A stretch of 64,000 nt of DNA, taken from Ophioceras dolichostomum (lineage: Eukaryota > Ascomycota > Sordariomycetes > Magnaporthales > Ophioceraceae). Position numbers and translations under genes: made by a program. The notes under the pieces were generated by a model, which worked only from the letters and a program-made list of their open reading frames with translations, was not told the DNA's origin and ran no database searches. The stretch spans positions 5,141-69,140 of the forward strand of contig PYST01000126.1 of assembly GCA_003049485.1 (NCBI GenBank). Reading direction: 5' to 3'. Positions 11,804 through 23,090 of the stretch are shown here, in pieces (within the stretch, counting starts at the first letter, position 1; each line of letters opens with the position of its first letter).

Positions 11804-14800
11804 ATGGATCGCTTCACGATGTCCCAATCCTGGATTCCGGTAGGTTCACAAAGCGACGTGAACTTGCGAGGGCCCAACTCGAGCTCCGACCCTTTAATTG
11901 AGGGCACATCCGGTGTCACTGGGACTGGGACTGGAGGCTTCGACACAGATGGCCTTGGAATCAACGTACCGCAGGCCTCTTTCATCCCATCAAAAGACTA
12001 CGGCCCATCTCCAGAGGGCACGCCTAGAGCCGACCGGCCCCTCCTGTCAAGTCCCGGTCACTACGCCTCACCGCCCCAGCTTCACCACTTCCTCCCACAC
12101 GGCGAAGCAAGCCGAGGCCCAACGTCGACCCAAGCCGGATTCCATTCCGCAGCAGGACCAGCAGCCGGGACCTCAGCAGGCGCAGCAACGGGAGGCGCCG
12201 ACTTCTCGTACAATCCACTACCGCAGACGACAGACTTCGCGATAATGGGCAAACCATGGGACTCTGTTCCGTCGCCCGACCAGGGTCACGGCAAACCTGG
12301 TGTCGACAACGTCTTCGACGTCAACATGGCCGCTATCGACCTAGGAAACCAGAACCGATCGGGCAACATGAACCCAACCGCCGATAACGACGGTATAGGA
12401 GGCCTAGGCTTCGTCCAGGAATACAGTGAGTCAACCGCCAATCTCTTCGTGTTGTGTTCCACTCACCAGCCATGAGGGCCCAAGATGATCATCCCAAGAT
12501 GATCATCACCCTGCTCATCTTGACTCCGCTCTACTAACCTCCCGCGTTACCTACCTATCCAGCCAAAATCGCACATGATTGTCCGTCGAGGAGCGACGTC
12601 CACATGAAGCGGTTCAGCTGGTTCTCCGTCACCGTTCTCTTCCTGTCGGTCTACTCGACATGCCTCAGCTCCGTATGGTTCGGTATCGCCGTCGCGAGGC
12701 CGACCTGGTCGTTCGTCGGCTCCGTCCCCGGTGCCATCTCGATCACCACGGCCACCTTGTTGACCACCCTGTTCGCCAAGACCATCGAAATGTCTTTCGT
12801 CACCGTCTTCGTCACCTTTCTCGGCCAGACGCTGAGCCGGAAAGCGTTCAGCAAGATCGAGAACGGCGTCACCCTCGCCGAGATGACCATGCGGAACTGG
12901 GTCATTGTATGTCCCCCCATGTCCCCCTCTCTCACCTTGTACCCTTCCCCATCTATTCCTGTAGAGATAGTGGCTGACTTGGTATTCGCATGCTGCTACA
13001 GCAACCTGGCTCGCTCATGACCCACGGCGAGACCATCAGATACGCGTCAATGACGGCCCTGGGATTGTTGACGTTGCTGGCGACGCTAGCCGCGACGTTC
13101 TACACGACCGCCTCGGACGCCATGGTGTCACCCAAGCTGATGAACGGCAACTGGCATACCCGGACGATGACCAGCTACGTGCGGGCATCGTATGCGAACC
13201 CGAATTTTATGAAGGCCAACTGCAAGACACCTATCCGTGGAGCAGATGAAAAAGACAACGCTGGCGAGAACTGCCTCAACGTACACTACTCTGGCAACTG
13301 TAAGCATCGGCTAGCCATCACATCTTGCCTATCCCTCTATGCACATTCGCGCATGACCTCGTACTGGCCAGGTGCCCTTAGCTAACGGCTTGACTTCCAG
13401 CCTACCATACCATGATGGAATATATGTAAGTTCCTGCCCACAAGCCTGCCACCTCATACTCTTGATCAGGGCATCAATCGGATCAGGCGCTAACATGGAG
13501 GGCGGACTGATCGCAACAGGGCGGAGTGGGAGGCTATTAATGCAAACGGCACCAACAAGGATCGGACTTTTACGAATCGGCCCCGTGGACAAGCGAACTT
13601 GTTCCCGAACACGACCCTCGTTTCCCAATGGATCGAGACGCAGTACTCGAACATCACGGAAAACATGCGGTTGTATTCGCGCGTCGTGAACAACGTCACC
13701 CTGGCGATGCCACACCCTGGTAGGTTTCACGAGGAAGCCCGCTCCAGAGCAGACATGACCACATCCATCCCGAAGCGAAAGAGAAGCTCTACCGTTCTAA
13801 CAAAGGGACTTGCCACCAGGCCTGTACTTTGCCGCAACACATCCAGACAACCGCATTCCCCAGCCGAAAGATCTAGACAGGGTCGGGGAGTACGAAATAC
13901 GAGGAGCGGTGGTATCTCCAACTCTAAATTCCCTCTGTGTGGTCATGACCCCCGAAGAGCTAGCGCCCTTGGTGTATACCACCTGGCCGAATGCTTTAAA
14001 CAACGACACAGGCATTCCTGGCCAGAAGATTGGCTACCCTGGGTGGCAAAGCAGCGTCTTCTCCGACCTAAGAAGCCCCGCAGACTACAACCGGACTGCG
14101 GTGGATGATATATTTCGCTGGGGCCCTGCTTATGGACGGACGCCCCCAATCTTCCGCATGGTACGTTCTCGTAGAGCCCCTCATAGCCAGCCATTCGCAG
14201 CCAGTGATGTTAGCCTTTGCTTCCTCCTCCGTCGACCTCTGTAGGTTACCTCTTTAGGTAGAGACTGACGAGACCGCCTATCTCTTCTTCTTCTAGTATC
14301 CTTACGACTTCAACATCATCGTCAACGGCAGCCAAGGAGACTCCGTCTACGTTTTCGGGAAGCCCGGCAAAGACGTGAAGAACTTCACCCTGTGCCAGCT
14401 GCGGTCCTGGCTCTCCCCCAACTGCTCGACCAGGTTCTCGGTCTCGGGCACGCAGGGGGGGCACATGGAGGCGCACTGCGAGGACCCCAACGACGACGAC
14501 ATCTTCTTGCGGCACTTCAAGGACCCCATCGACACAACGACCTGGCGGTGGGGGCCCCGGGGCGACTGGCGCAACGCGGCCGAGCAGCTCAAGCTCTCCA
14601 TCAACCTCGATGGCGGCATCTTCAACAACAACGCGTCCAACGCGCGCCTCCTGACCCTGCTCGCGGTCAAGGAAGGGAGCCTGCCGACCCTGCTCCCGAC
14701 CATGGCCGAGGCCCTCGCCGTGCTCTACACCTCCACGCTCGTCACGGGCTCGGTCGACACTACGCTCGACGGCAACTGGGACTACCCCGCCGACCGGACC

Positions 14801-15511
14801 GAGGCGGGGAACGGCGCCCTGGGGACCCCCGCCCCGGAGCAGTTCCGCGCGTCCGTGCGCACGCAGGGCTACATGTCCAACCACGCGGACGCGTGGCAGG
14901 GCATCTTCTACCCGATCCTGGCCGCCGTCGTGCTGCTCAATGTCCTCTGCTTCTTCTTCTTCGTCGGCCAGTGGAGGGGCTACTTCCTGACCGACTACAC
15001 CGAGCCCGCCAACCTGTTCGGCCTCGCCATCATGTCCCCGCCCTCCGCCCAGCTCAAGGGCTGCTGCGGCGGCGGGCCCCGCGGGCGGGACCTCGTCGTT
15101 CCCTGGCGCGTCAGCGGGTTTCCGGACTACGACGAGGACGGCGAGGGCGACGATTTGTGCGACAACAACAAGCCGCCTCCTGGCCACCGCCTCAGCCGCA
15201 CGAATACTGGTGGTGGTCTGGCGGCTATGGCTGCGCGGTCTACAGTAGTAGGCTACAATAACGGCGGGTACAACGCGGGAGGAGGAGGAGTAGGTACGGG
15301 CTACTCGTCGCCCGCGGCGTCGATGGTGGCGGGGGGCGGCGGCAGGGGGGGACCTGGCCAGTACCACTTCTTCTTCGAGGAGGCGATGGACACGCCTTGG
15401 AGGGGGAAGTGGAAAGGGACGCGCCACGGGGAGTCGCCTACCATGAACACCGGCGGCGCCCAGATGGCCAACAGCTATAAGAGGCTGAGCAGTAGGAAGA
15501 GCTTCATGTAG
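11804..15511 (+). CDS. Large four-pass membrane protein, family uncertain
   Basis: Seven exons give 1014 residues: 11804-12425, 12563-12906, 13002-13299, 13401-13425, 13520-13719, 13820-14160, 14297-15511. All introns are GT...AG and keep frame. The first 207 residues are disordered and Gly/Ser/Pro-rich. Hydrophobic segments lie at about 225-250, 262-295 and 336-358, followed by a region of about 450 residues with several N-X-S/T sites (NNVT, NCS, NNAS), then a fourth segment at about 812-836 (YPILAAVVLLNVLCFFFF) and a Gly-rich tail. The glycosylation sites suggest the long loop is lumenal or extracellular. It resembles conserved fungal membrane proteins that databases sometimes label 'mcm2 3 5 family', a label that does not fit a membrane protein; I recall this only loosely. 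An upstream in-frame ATG at 11741 would add 21 residues. The function is unknown. Confidence 0.85.
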
Positions 15512-16305
15512 CGAGCAGCGAGCAGCTGAGCTCCTCTGTGGGAAGCGGGATGACACACGAACACACACGAACACACTTATACGTACGTAAATTTGGGAGG
15601 AAGGGATTTAATAAGGGGCACCATCGGATAGGACGCATCGGGCATATTTGGTCGGGCTTGCTCTCGGAGAGCAACAGGGATCATTGGGCTTTCTTTTCAT
15701 GCAGTGGTTATATCGTTTGCAAACGCTGCTTTTTGGCTTATTTCCTGGCTTTTCATCCCTCGCTTTTAGGAGGCCAAGTGAGCGCGGCGCTTTTGTTTTG
15801 CTCGTCACTACTAATACCGTTGATACCCACATACGTACCTACCTACTGATATACCTACCTTACTTATTTACGCTTCCGGAGAAGCTACTATTACCAAGCC
15901 CCCATGCTAGCGGTTGATGATCGAAATATGGTCTTGTTGAGTTGTAAGTGTTTGGTGGCTAAATTCTACGATAGGTAAGCCTCTAAACCATCTACGAAAG
16001 AATCCACGCCAGATCAACCACTCCCACCCTATGTCTGTGTATAGCAATGGGACTGAAAACTCCCTCCCGAGAAAAAAAAAGAGAAATGAGACGGGGTAGC
16101 AAAAGGTGAAGCGCCTTCCCAGCACCAAGCGAGAGAGAGGGAAACAGAGAGCAGATTGCCCTAGAGATGTAAGATAAAAGGCTCCCGTGATAAAAAAAAA
16201 AGCGCGAGCGCGAAACGCAGGCAGAGGAAGACAGACAGTGCAAAGAGAGACAGAAGCAAGGAAGACAGGGAGACGAAGAGAGAAAAAAAAAGAAAACCTA
16301 AAATA
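15512..16305. other. 3' flank between convergent genes
   Basis: Convergent spacer between the membrane-protein gene and cytochrome b5. It holds an ACCTACC run at 15836-15866 and A-rich tracts (16071-16081, 16190-16201, 16285-16296) that fit 3' untranslated ends. No gene is seen. Confidence 0.6.
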
Positions 16306-16826
16306 TCACAGCTTCGCCGTCTCAGCCACCTTCCCGATCCTCAGCCTCTCGCCGTATTTCTCCATAACCTGCTTCCCGTGGTACTTCCAGAACTGCTTCG
16401 TCGAGTCCTTGCCGGCCATGCGCTTCAGGATCTTGGCGCCGCCGGGGTGCTCGTCGATGAAGTCTTTTCGGTTCAAGTTGTAAACGAGTCAGTTCAGTTC
16501 AGTTCAGTTCTTGTCTCTTTTCCCTAAACAAGGCATCATCTTTGTTGACACTTCCCGTCTCTCCCTATCCGACTTTTCCCTCAAAATATTTACGAGGAAA
16601 AAAAAAACAAAACGACAAGGCACTGTGTGTCGTTGTTGTTCCCCAGCAACAACATATGAGAGAGAGAGAGAGAGAGAGAAAAGGGGAAAGGTACATGAGC
16701 GTGCGAGCATGGGTGTGCTTCGTGCTTACTTGTTATGTCATACACGCCGTCGTCGATGATGATGTACATCCCGTCCTTCTCATCCTTGTGCTTGGCGACC
16801 TCGGCAACAGTGAACGATTTCGACAT
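16306..16826 (-). CDS. Cytochrome b5, soluble form
   Basis: Two exons, 16730-16826 and 16306-16463, give 84 residues. The intron of about 266 bases has donor GTAAGC, a CTGAC-like branch point and an AAG acceptor. The protein is one cytochrome b5 haem-binding domain: MSKSFTVAEVAKH at the start, VYDITNFIDEHPGG with the first axial histidine (about residue 38), and FWKYHGKQ with the second axial histidine (about 61). No C-terminal membrane anchor follows (it ends VAETAKL), so it would be a soluble or partner-bound electron carrier rather than the ER-anchored b5 that serves desaturases. The intron contains a tandem CAGTT run (about 16489-16509) and a GA microsatellite (about 16656-16680). Confidence 0.9.
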
Positions 16827-18191
16827 TTTGCCTAGAAGTGCTATGGTTGTTCGGTTCGCGTAGTAGCAGGGGGTGTTGTGGTGTTGTGGCTGCTGGCGTC
16901 CGTCCTCTCTCCCAGTTCCTTCACTCAAAGTCTCCACGTGCCGAGTCTCACTTAGTCCGTTGATGATAGATGCCCTCCTTCTTCGGTCTCTCTGGTGATG
17001 ATGATTACCCGTGTTGGTCGTCGTCGTTGTGGAGCAGGTCTACGTGTGCGAATTTGAGGGTAGAGAACCAGAAGCCGACGGAGGAGTGCGGTTAAGATAA
17101 GAACCCGGAGGCGGCTCAACAAGGCACGGTCTAAGAAAGAAAGGTGGTCAGGTTGTTCAAAGCCAGTTTAAAGCCAGTCTCAGTTGGTTGCCGGGCTCTG
17201 GCTCTGGCCGGTGCTATGTAATGCGTGAGATGTGCTTGGTTGGATGGGGAAATCGGGGAACCGAACCTCGGCACAGCGGTGGACCAGTATTCCTGGTGCT
17301 GGGGCGTGCTGGGCGTGGACAGGGGTCTCCGCAAGGAGCCCTCGGATTCCCCGCAGACGTCATCAGCCCGATTCGGCTCGTGGGACGGCTAACTCCTCAA
17401 GTTCCTCCCGCACAACGGTGATGAAGACGGAGTGGCGGCTCGTGGGATGGTTCTGGAATGTTTGTCGCGTGACCGAATCTGCAAGTGAATGCTATCAATG
17501 GCATGGAGAATACGCTCAATGCTTCGTATGTACTTCAGGTTCGCTTGAGAGGAGGGAGCACGAGCCAGTACAGTATTTTTGCATCACGTGATAGTATCAC
17601 TGGGCGTAGAGTGGGGCACTTCTCCCTTTTGTTCTGGAGCTCGAGGGCCTCGTTCTGAATCGAAGCCATCGTGTCCCAACCTTCCAGCCCGTCCAGCGCC
17701 TCTCGCCCACATCCGCTATGTAGTCGCCTCCTCGTCCCTCTCGGTTAAGGTCTCTGTTCTGCGGGTATCCTTATACCCCAGACTTCTCTTCTGTTCCAGA
17801 AGAATGGCGGCTGCAGGCGGGGAAAACAACGGCGGGCGATCTCCGGCTCGAATCGGCTCGAACATAACCAGGGAATTTCCCCCCGGACCCGTGGCCACCA
17901 GCCAAACCTGTTGATTCCTTCTCTCCGATGCCGCTTGCAGCAGTCTCGGGGCACTTGAAGAAAGATGGTATGAGTGAGGGGCGCCAGGTTGGGACAGCGT
18001 CGGCTTATGAGAACGGCTTCCGCTTCGTGGGCCGTGGTGGTATATTTTTCCATCCCCTTTCTCGAAATACCACTCTGTCAACTGCCGGAGTATCCGCAAG
18101 CAGCCCTGGTTCTCCAACCGACGCCGATAGTGGTGCAACTAGCGTCACTGTGCGAGCCGAGCCGGCGCCCTGTTCCTAGGATTTCCGAGCC
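16827..18191. other. Divergent intergenic region
   Basis: Shared 5' region of cytochrome b5 (leftward) and the small secreted protein gene (rightward). Open frames here overlap on opposite strands and show no recognisable domain. No other structure is seen. Confidence 0.5.
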
Positions 18192-18691
18192 ATGCAACCC
18201 CTGCTCTCTCACGGCCTCTTGCTGGCCTCCTTTCTCATCAGATTCGGTGCGGCTCAGGCTGAGTCTCAAGACCCCTGTCCTTCCGAGAAGTGCAGGGCGC
18301 TCGTCGACCCAAGCGTATGCTGCAACGGGGCCGTCCAGGCGGGAAGCAGAGATCAGCTTTACAACTGCATCGATGGAGGTCAGGTCAGGGGATAGTCAGT
18401 GGCTCTCAAAACCGCTTCCTTCCTCTCCACAGCTTGGCTGAGCTCACGCTTTACCCTTTCTTTGGGAGATTGGGGCCAAAACAGATTTGCAAGTGCTACG
18501 GCTGCGACAAGACCATCGTCACCTTTGTTTCTCAAAACCAGGACATTTCACCCGTCTACCGTTGTTCCTCTCCCACCTTTGTTACTTGCCTTCCTGGCGT
18601 AACGCCACGATGGTGGAGGTACCGCCGCTCCCAACACCCAGTCCCTAAATTCTCGGGATTTTCAGGGGTGATCGAGAGTCAAGAGGTGTGA
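18192..18691 (+). CDS. Small cysteine-rich secreted protein (effector-like)
   Basis: Two exons, 18192-18383 and 18485-18691, join in phase 0 to give 132 residues. A signal peptide of about 23 residues (MQPLLSHGLLLASFLIRFGA, then AQA) precedes a cysteine-rich domain: CPSEKC, VCC, NC, then CKCYGC from the second exon, then two more Cys, ten in all in the mature part. The intron of 101 bases has donor GTCAGG, which is weaker than consensus, and acceptor ACAG. The frame only makes a coherent cysteine pattern when this intron is removed. The C-terminal 40 residues (after LPG) look less like a folded domain, and a GTAACG string near 18600 could be another donor, so the 3' end is uncertain. I do not recognise the family. 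Small secreted cysteine-rich proteins of moulds include effectors and antimicrobial peptides, but no role can be assigned. Confidence 0.55.
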
Positions 18692-19955
18692 AGTTATTCG
18701 TTTCCCAGTCAGTCAGTCAAGAGTTCTGATCCTGAGGTTGTTTGGACGCCAAAGGCGCCATTTCGGAAGGGTGACTGCACATTCGGAGTCACTCAAGCCT
18801 CCAGAATCCTCACCAGAGCGTTTTGTCGACTCCATGTGCCTCACAACCGTCTAGTAGACTAGAGTCACGCTGGGAACCCGGCATGGGTGCACCATACTAC
18901 TCACGATGTACTGCGCTTAAGTCCGCCTCCGTTTTCCAACGTTCTCGTCTGTCACTTGGCTTGTCTTGGCTAGTAGTTCTCGACTTGCTCCCTCCCCCAA
19001 CTCCCCCCGCAGGAGAAGTAATAACACGCAACTATAGCCTCATTTATTTTCCCACTTCACCCACATTAGCTCGATGCACCTTTCTCGCCTCGGTGTCATA
19101 GCTGCATATATTATGCGTCTTCTCGGGACGCAGGCGGGAATCAATATCGTCAGAAATATGAAGAGGTATGGGCGGGAGCTCGTCTGCGTATTCGTCAAGC
19201 ATGCTCGCCGAAGTATTCCCTGCTTATTTTGCGTCGTGGGGGTTTTTTTTTATTCAGGACTGGTCACTTGAGGTGTCTGTGACTCGGCTTGCGTCGATGA
19301 GGCTGAATTGGGGGAAAGATTGCCGATGCGAGCCTAGGTGCTCCAGTCAAGCAACATACTCAACACAAGCAAACGATTCGCTTAGGCATCTGGTAACCGC
19401 CACCATCTTGGCAGTCTGGAAAGCCACCCTCTCAGCCTCTTGCCCAGGGCTTCCGCGGACTGGAGAGCTGGAAGTGAGGCCCTGTGGCTTCTCTCCCACG
19501 AGGCTCTTCCTTCGTCCGGCGAACGAAGCCGTTGTGTAGATTCCATGCAACCACGCCAGCTAGACAGCATCGATCTTACCTAGCGAGGCTGGTCAAGAGC
19601 AAGTCGGCGTAACCTAAGCGGAGAGTTGGGGATTCACAGTCCCCGAAAGAGTCTCCGCCAGTGATGCCTTCGGAGCGGAATCACAACTTGGCGCAAGTCA
19701 CAAAATCTCAACCCGCTCTGAGTGATGGGCTGCCAAAGGCAAGCAACGTCCAACATGAGGACTTTCGCCATCTCGTGGTAGTGTCTTGCTGCCTATAAAT
19801 CCAGACCTGGTGAATGTTCTCTCGCCGGCGGTTTCTGTCTTGTCTTTTGTTTCGTTACCCTATCGTTCGGCCGATTCTGCTTCCCACTGGCGTCAGTTCA
19901 CAGCATCCTCGGTTTTGATAACGCAGAAGACGGTAAAGGCCCCACCTTCGTAGCG
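18692..19955. other. Intergenic, promoter of the T5orf172-domain gene
   Basis: No supported gene. Several short open frames occur on both strands. The last 200 bases look like a core promoter and leader of the downstream gene (TATAAAT at 19794, then pyrimidine-rich sequence). Confidence 0.5.
19794..19800 (+). promoter_or_regulatory. TATA-like box
   Basis: TATAAAT lies 156 bases before the ATG at 19956 and is followed by a pyrimidine-rich tract, a common arrangement for fungal core promoters. No transcript start is known. Confidence 0.4.
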
Positions 19956-21404
19956 ATGACGAGCTCGCTTGATCCTCCGGCGGCGGTCTTCATGACCACT
20001 AGGCCTCCGGATGGAAAGCCGCCCGGCCCCACCTCCTCGTCCCCAGTCGGCAGCACTTCGATCTCCAAGGCAGACGTCCGGAGATCGGTCCTTCCTTCCT
20101 GCGACAGCGACAGCGATCTCTCCCATGACCTAGGTGGTGACCTAGGTGAAATCCGCTCTCAACAAAACGACGCCGGCAACGGTGACGCCGGCCTTGAACC
20201 CAATTCTCTGATCGAACCAGACGATCACGCTCAGATACTCGAGGGCTCCCTCGTCAAGTTGATGGAAGGTCTCAGCATGTTGAGCCACGCGGAGCTCTTG
20301 CGCCGCGAGTGCGAGCGGCGACGGATTCGCGATGCCTGGGAGACTGAAATGCGATTCCGGCGGGCGGTGGGCGTGCCATTGCCAAGCAGTGCGCAGAGTA
20401 GCCAAGAGAGTATCATTGAATCCCGAACCTCGAGATTGGACCCAACGGGTCGCCGGCTTCTGGAGCCAATTTCAGGTGTAGAAACTCCACAACGGCCTTC
20501 CGCCACCTACTTCTTCCCTGTTGGGTTACCCGACGCCACTCGGCCATCTTCTTCGTCTTTCAACTCCACGAGCAACGGCCGCGGCAGCGGCCGCGGCAGC
20601 ATCAGCGTCCCCAGCTGGGGTGCGCAGCTGAATCAAGCCGCCGGCGACTGGTCAAGCGGCCAACAAGAGGAGACGTCCGGGGAGACGACCGAGGCGAACG
20701 AGCAAGCTGGAGACCAAGAACCATGCCCTGGCGGCGAAGAGGAAGAGGAAGTGGAGGCGATACAGGAAGGTGCAGCCGACGAGACCACTGTCGTCCACTA
20801 CTTCACACCACTCTTCGTCCGCAGCCGCACGTCCACGCCCCAGGTGCTCACCGTCGCGACCAACAAGGCGGTGCAGAAAGTGCTGCGCCGCCCCCTGCTC
20901 TCCAAAGACCGCGGCGGCAACACGGGCTACATCTACGTCTTCACCCTGCCCAACGTGAGCGCCGCGAGCCCGCCGACCCGGCACGTCAAGATCGGCTTCA
21001 CGCAGAACTCGGTAGAGGAGCGCATGGCCGCGATCTCGTACCGGTGCAAGTTCACGCCGGTGCTGCTGCACAAGGTGCGCACCCCCTGCCCGCGCAAGGT
21101 GGAGGCGCTCGTGCACGCCCACCTGCGCCAGCACCGGCGCTGCGAGGATCCCCGCTGCCCCGGCTGCGGGCTGGTGCACAAGGAGTGGTTCGAGGTCGAC
21201 GGCGACGAGGCGGAGAGGGTCGTGGACATGTGGGCGAGCTGGGTCACCAAGTACGACCCGTACGATGGCCAGGGGGTGCTGAGGCGCGGCTGGCACGCGA
21301 AGGTCGGGGCTGTTTGCTGGGTGGACTTGCGGAACCCGGAGTGCTGGGAGACAGCCCTGGCGCGGTGGATGAGGGTGTCGAGGCGGATGGCCGAGAGCTT
21401 TTGA
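19956..21404 (+). CDS. T5orf172 (GIY-YIG-like, Mug113-type) domain protein
   Basis: Intronless, 482 residues. The first 270 residues are low-complexity, with Ser, Asp, Glu and a Gly-Arg-Gly-Ser stretch. A T5orf172-type domain lies at about 321-430: GYIYVFTLP (the GIY-like strand), HVKIGFTQNSVEERM (the second strand and the conserved arginine), a Cys/His cluster CEDPRCPGCGLVH, and EWFEVD (the conserved glutamate). The domain belongs to the GIY-YIG nuclease superfamily, is named after phage T5 orf172 and occurs in S. pombe Mug113, a meiotically induced gene. Fungal proteins of this kind are largely uncharacterised. Nuclease activity is possible but not shown. The alternative start at 19992 (MTTRPPDGK) is also in frame. 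A TATA-like box lies 156 bases upstream. Confidence 0.85.
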   Translation: MTSSLDPPAAVFMTTRPPDGKPPGPTSSSPVGSTSISKADVRRSVLPSCDSDSDLSHDLGGDLGEIRSQQNDAGNGDAGLEPNSLIEPDDHAQILEGSLVKLMEGLSMLSHAELLRRECERRRIRDAWETEMRFRRAVGVPLPSSAQSSQESIIESRTSRLDPTGRRLLEPISGVETPQRPSATYFFPVGLPDATRPSSSSFNSTSNGRGSGRGSISVPSWGAQLNQAAGDWSSGQQEETSGETTEANEQAGDQEPCPGGEEEEEVEAIQEGAADETTVVHYFTPLFVRSRTSTPQVLTVATNKAVQKVLRRPLLSKDRGGNTGYIYVFTLPNVSAASPPTRHVKIGFTQNSVEERMAAISYRCKFTPVLLHKVRTPCPRKVEALVHAHLRQHRRCEDPRCPGCGLVHKEWFEVDGDEAERVVDMWASWVTKYDPYDGQGVLRRGWHAKVGAVCWVDLRNPECWETALARWMRVSRRMAESF

Positions 21405-23090
21405 AGGATCGATCGGGGACGGCTATGATTCGTGGTTGGCAGGGCCGTGGGCTTTGGAAAATAGGTAACTATGGCGGCAGGTAAACAAGTCAGTTTGGGA
21501 AGGAAATCAGGGAGGGGGAACGCGCACCGGTCAATCTTTTTCGATGGTCTCTTTTTGGCATGATTTTACTTAGCGGCAGGGGCTTTGATCTTGGAGAATT
21601 TCGCAAGATCTTTCGATAAACCCCTAAGGCAGGAGGAGGAGTGGTTGCATCTAGGTTTGGTTGTTGACCTCCGGCCTCCTCATTATTTTTTTTCTATTTC
21701 TTGGAGCAGCTTGATAGCATCTTGATCACGCGTCGGCAAGACGAATAAATGTTCAGACGCGTCTTGCGCAAAACAACACAGCTCCTATTCACTTACTTCT
21801 ACCTGCGCAGCTGCTCAACATGGAGACGCCACCATGTCTCACGACTGCCTGGCGCTGAAGAAAGTGAATTTAAGAAGTAGTATGGAAACGTTTCCATGCT
21901 CAATCAGTTTTCAGTCGCAGGCACACCCCGGAGCCTGTGGAACCTGGAACAAAGGGCAGTCGCACCTAGAGCACGGCCCGGCGATCCAGGAAACGATTGG
22001 GAAGTATCCTCCCATCCTCGAGAATGACAACATATTTGAGCTTGTCAAGGGACGTGACTTTGCTAACGATGACACTCGTGGCAGAATGGCTTGTCTGGTG
22101 CAGTCAAACCTCAGAGACGTGCGGAGGACAGAACGCGGAACACGAGGGCAGACGCCCGAGGAGACGGGCCGGTGATCAAGCCAAACTAAAGGAAAGAGAC
22201 ATTCCATTTTTGTCAAGAAAAGGCAAATATGCTCGAAAACGTACTTGAGCTTGTTGATGGACGTAAGTACCTACATTTGCTAACGATGACCTGTGTGGCA
22301 GAATAACCTCTCCGGCATATCCACTTTCTGCGGCCCCCTTCGTCCAGAACCACGAGCAAGAGTTCATCCATATTTCATCATCGAGATTGTCTCCTACTCG
22401 AACACCCAGTGCGGCCGACTCACGGACACTCGCCGTCCCATAAAGTCTCCCGAGATGAACGAGGACGCCAGAAACCGCGAAAGAAGGCACGCTGGCAGCA
22501 GCTGACCCGTGCATCCATCACTGGCTGTTGGAGATGGGGATTGGAAAGGGGAGTCGACAGAGGTTGGTGATCCAGGGAGGAGGAGTTTGAAAGGCAAGGC
22601 TGAGCGTGAGGGGTGGCTGGAAGCGCGGCATCAAAGCTTCTCACTCTCTTGATGTCATAGGTCCCAGCCCTTCCATCACCAGGCCACGGTCGTCCTTAGG
22701 CAGAGAGAAAGTTTGCTTTCCGCTTTTAAAGAACCTCTGGCAACTTTCCAAAGTGGCGCCGCCGTCGACGCTCCCGCTGCGAGAATGAACCATGCGCTCG
22801 TCTTCGTGGGCGTCAAAGTTAGCCGCAAGCACGAACTCTTTCTGTCTCTTCTTCACCTCTCGCTCTCCGTTGTCGGCTCTCGAGGCTTTCAAGGAACTCT
22901 TATTCTTTTTCCTTCTTCTTGAACCCATAGCCGACTTCTTCTTCTCCTTAGCTAAACACGAATAGAACGGATAGACACACACACGTCCTCGCCCTCACGC
23001 ACAGAAAGGGGGGGAAAAACCATATCCTACAACACCCGATCATCCATCAGCGAAAGCCAACACCAAAACTCCCCAGAAAACCCCGCAATC
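21405..23090. other. Intergenic with a duplicated intron-like unit
   Basis: No full gene is supported. Two degenerate copies of a unit of about 75 bases lie at 22014-22090 and 22229-22306. The last 200 bases before the HsbA-like gene are CA-rich and probably form its 5' leader. Confidence 0.45.
22014..22306 (+). repeat. Duplicated LENxxELVxG / intron-like unit
   Basis: Both copies begin with CTCGA(G/A)AA, continue through TTGAGCTTGT and GGACGT, and share TTGCTAACGATGAC followed by GTGGCAGAAT. Copy 2 reads GGAC, then a near-perfect 40-base intron (GTAAGTA donor, GCTAAC branch, GGCAG acceptor). Copy 1 has GTGACT in place of the donor and is shorter. This suggests a duplicated exon-intron fragment, now decayed. 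Confidence 0.6.

Noticed and set aside
14246..15574. 442-codon open frame on the minus strand
   Set aside because: It mirrors the GC-rich last exon of the membrane-protein gene on the plus strand, which has good splice joins and hydrophobic segments; the minus frame has no domain.
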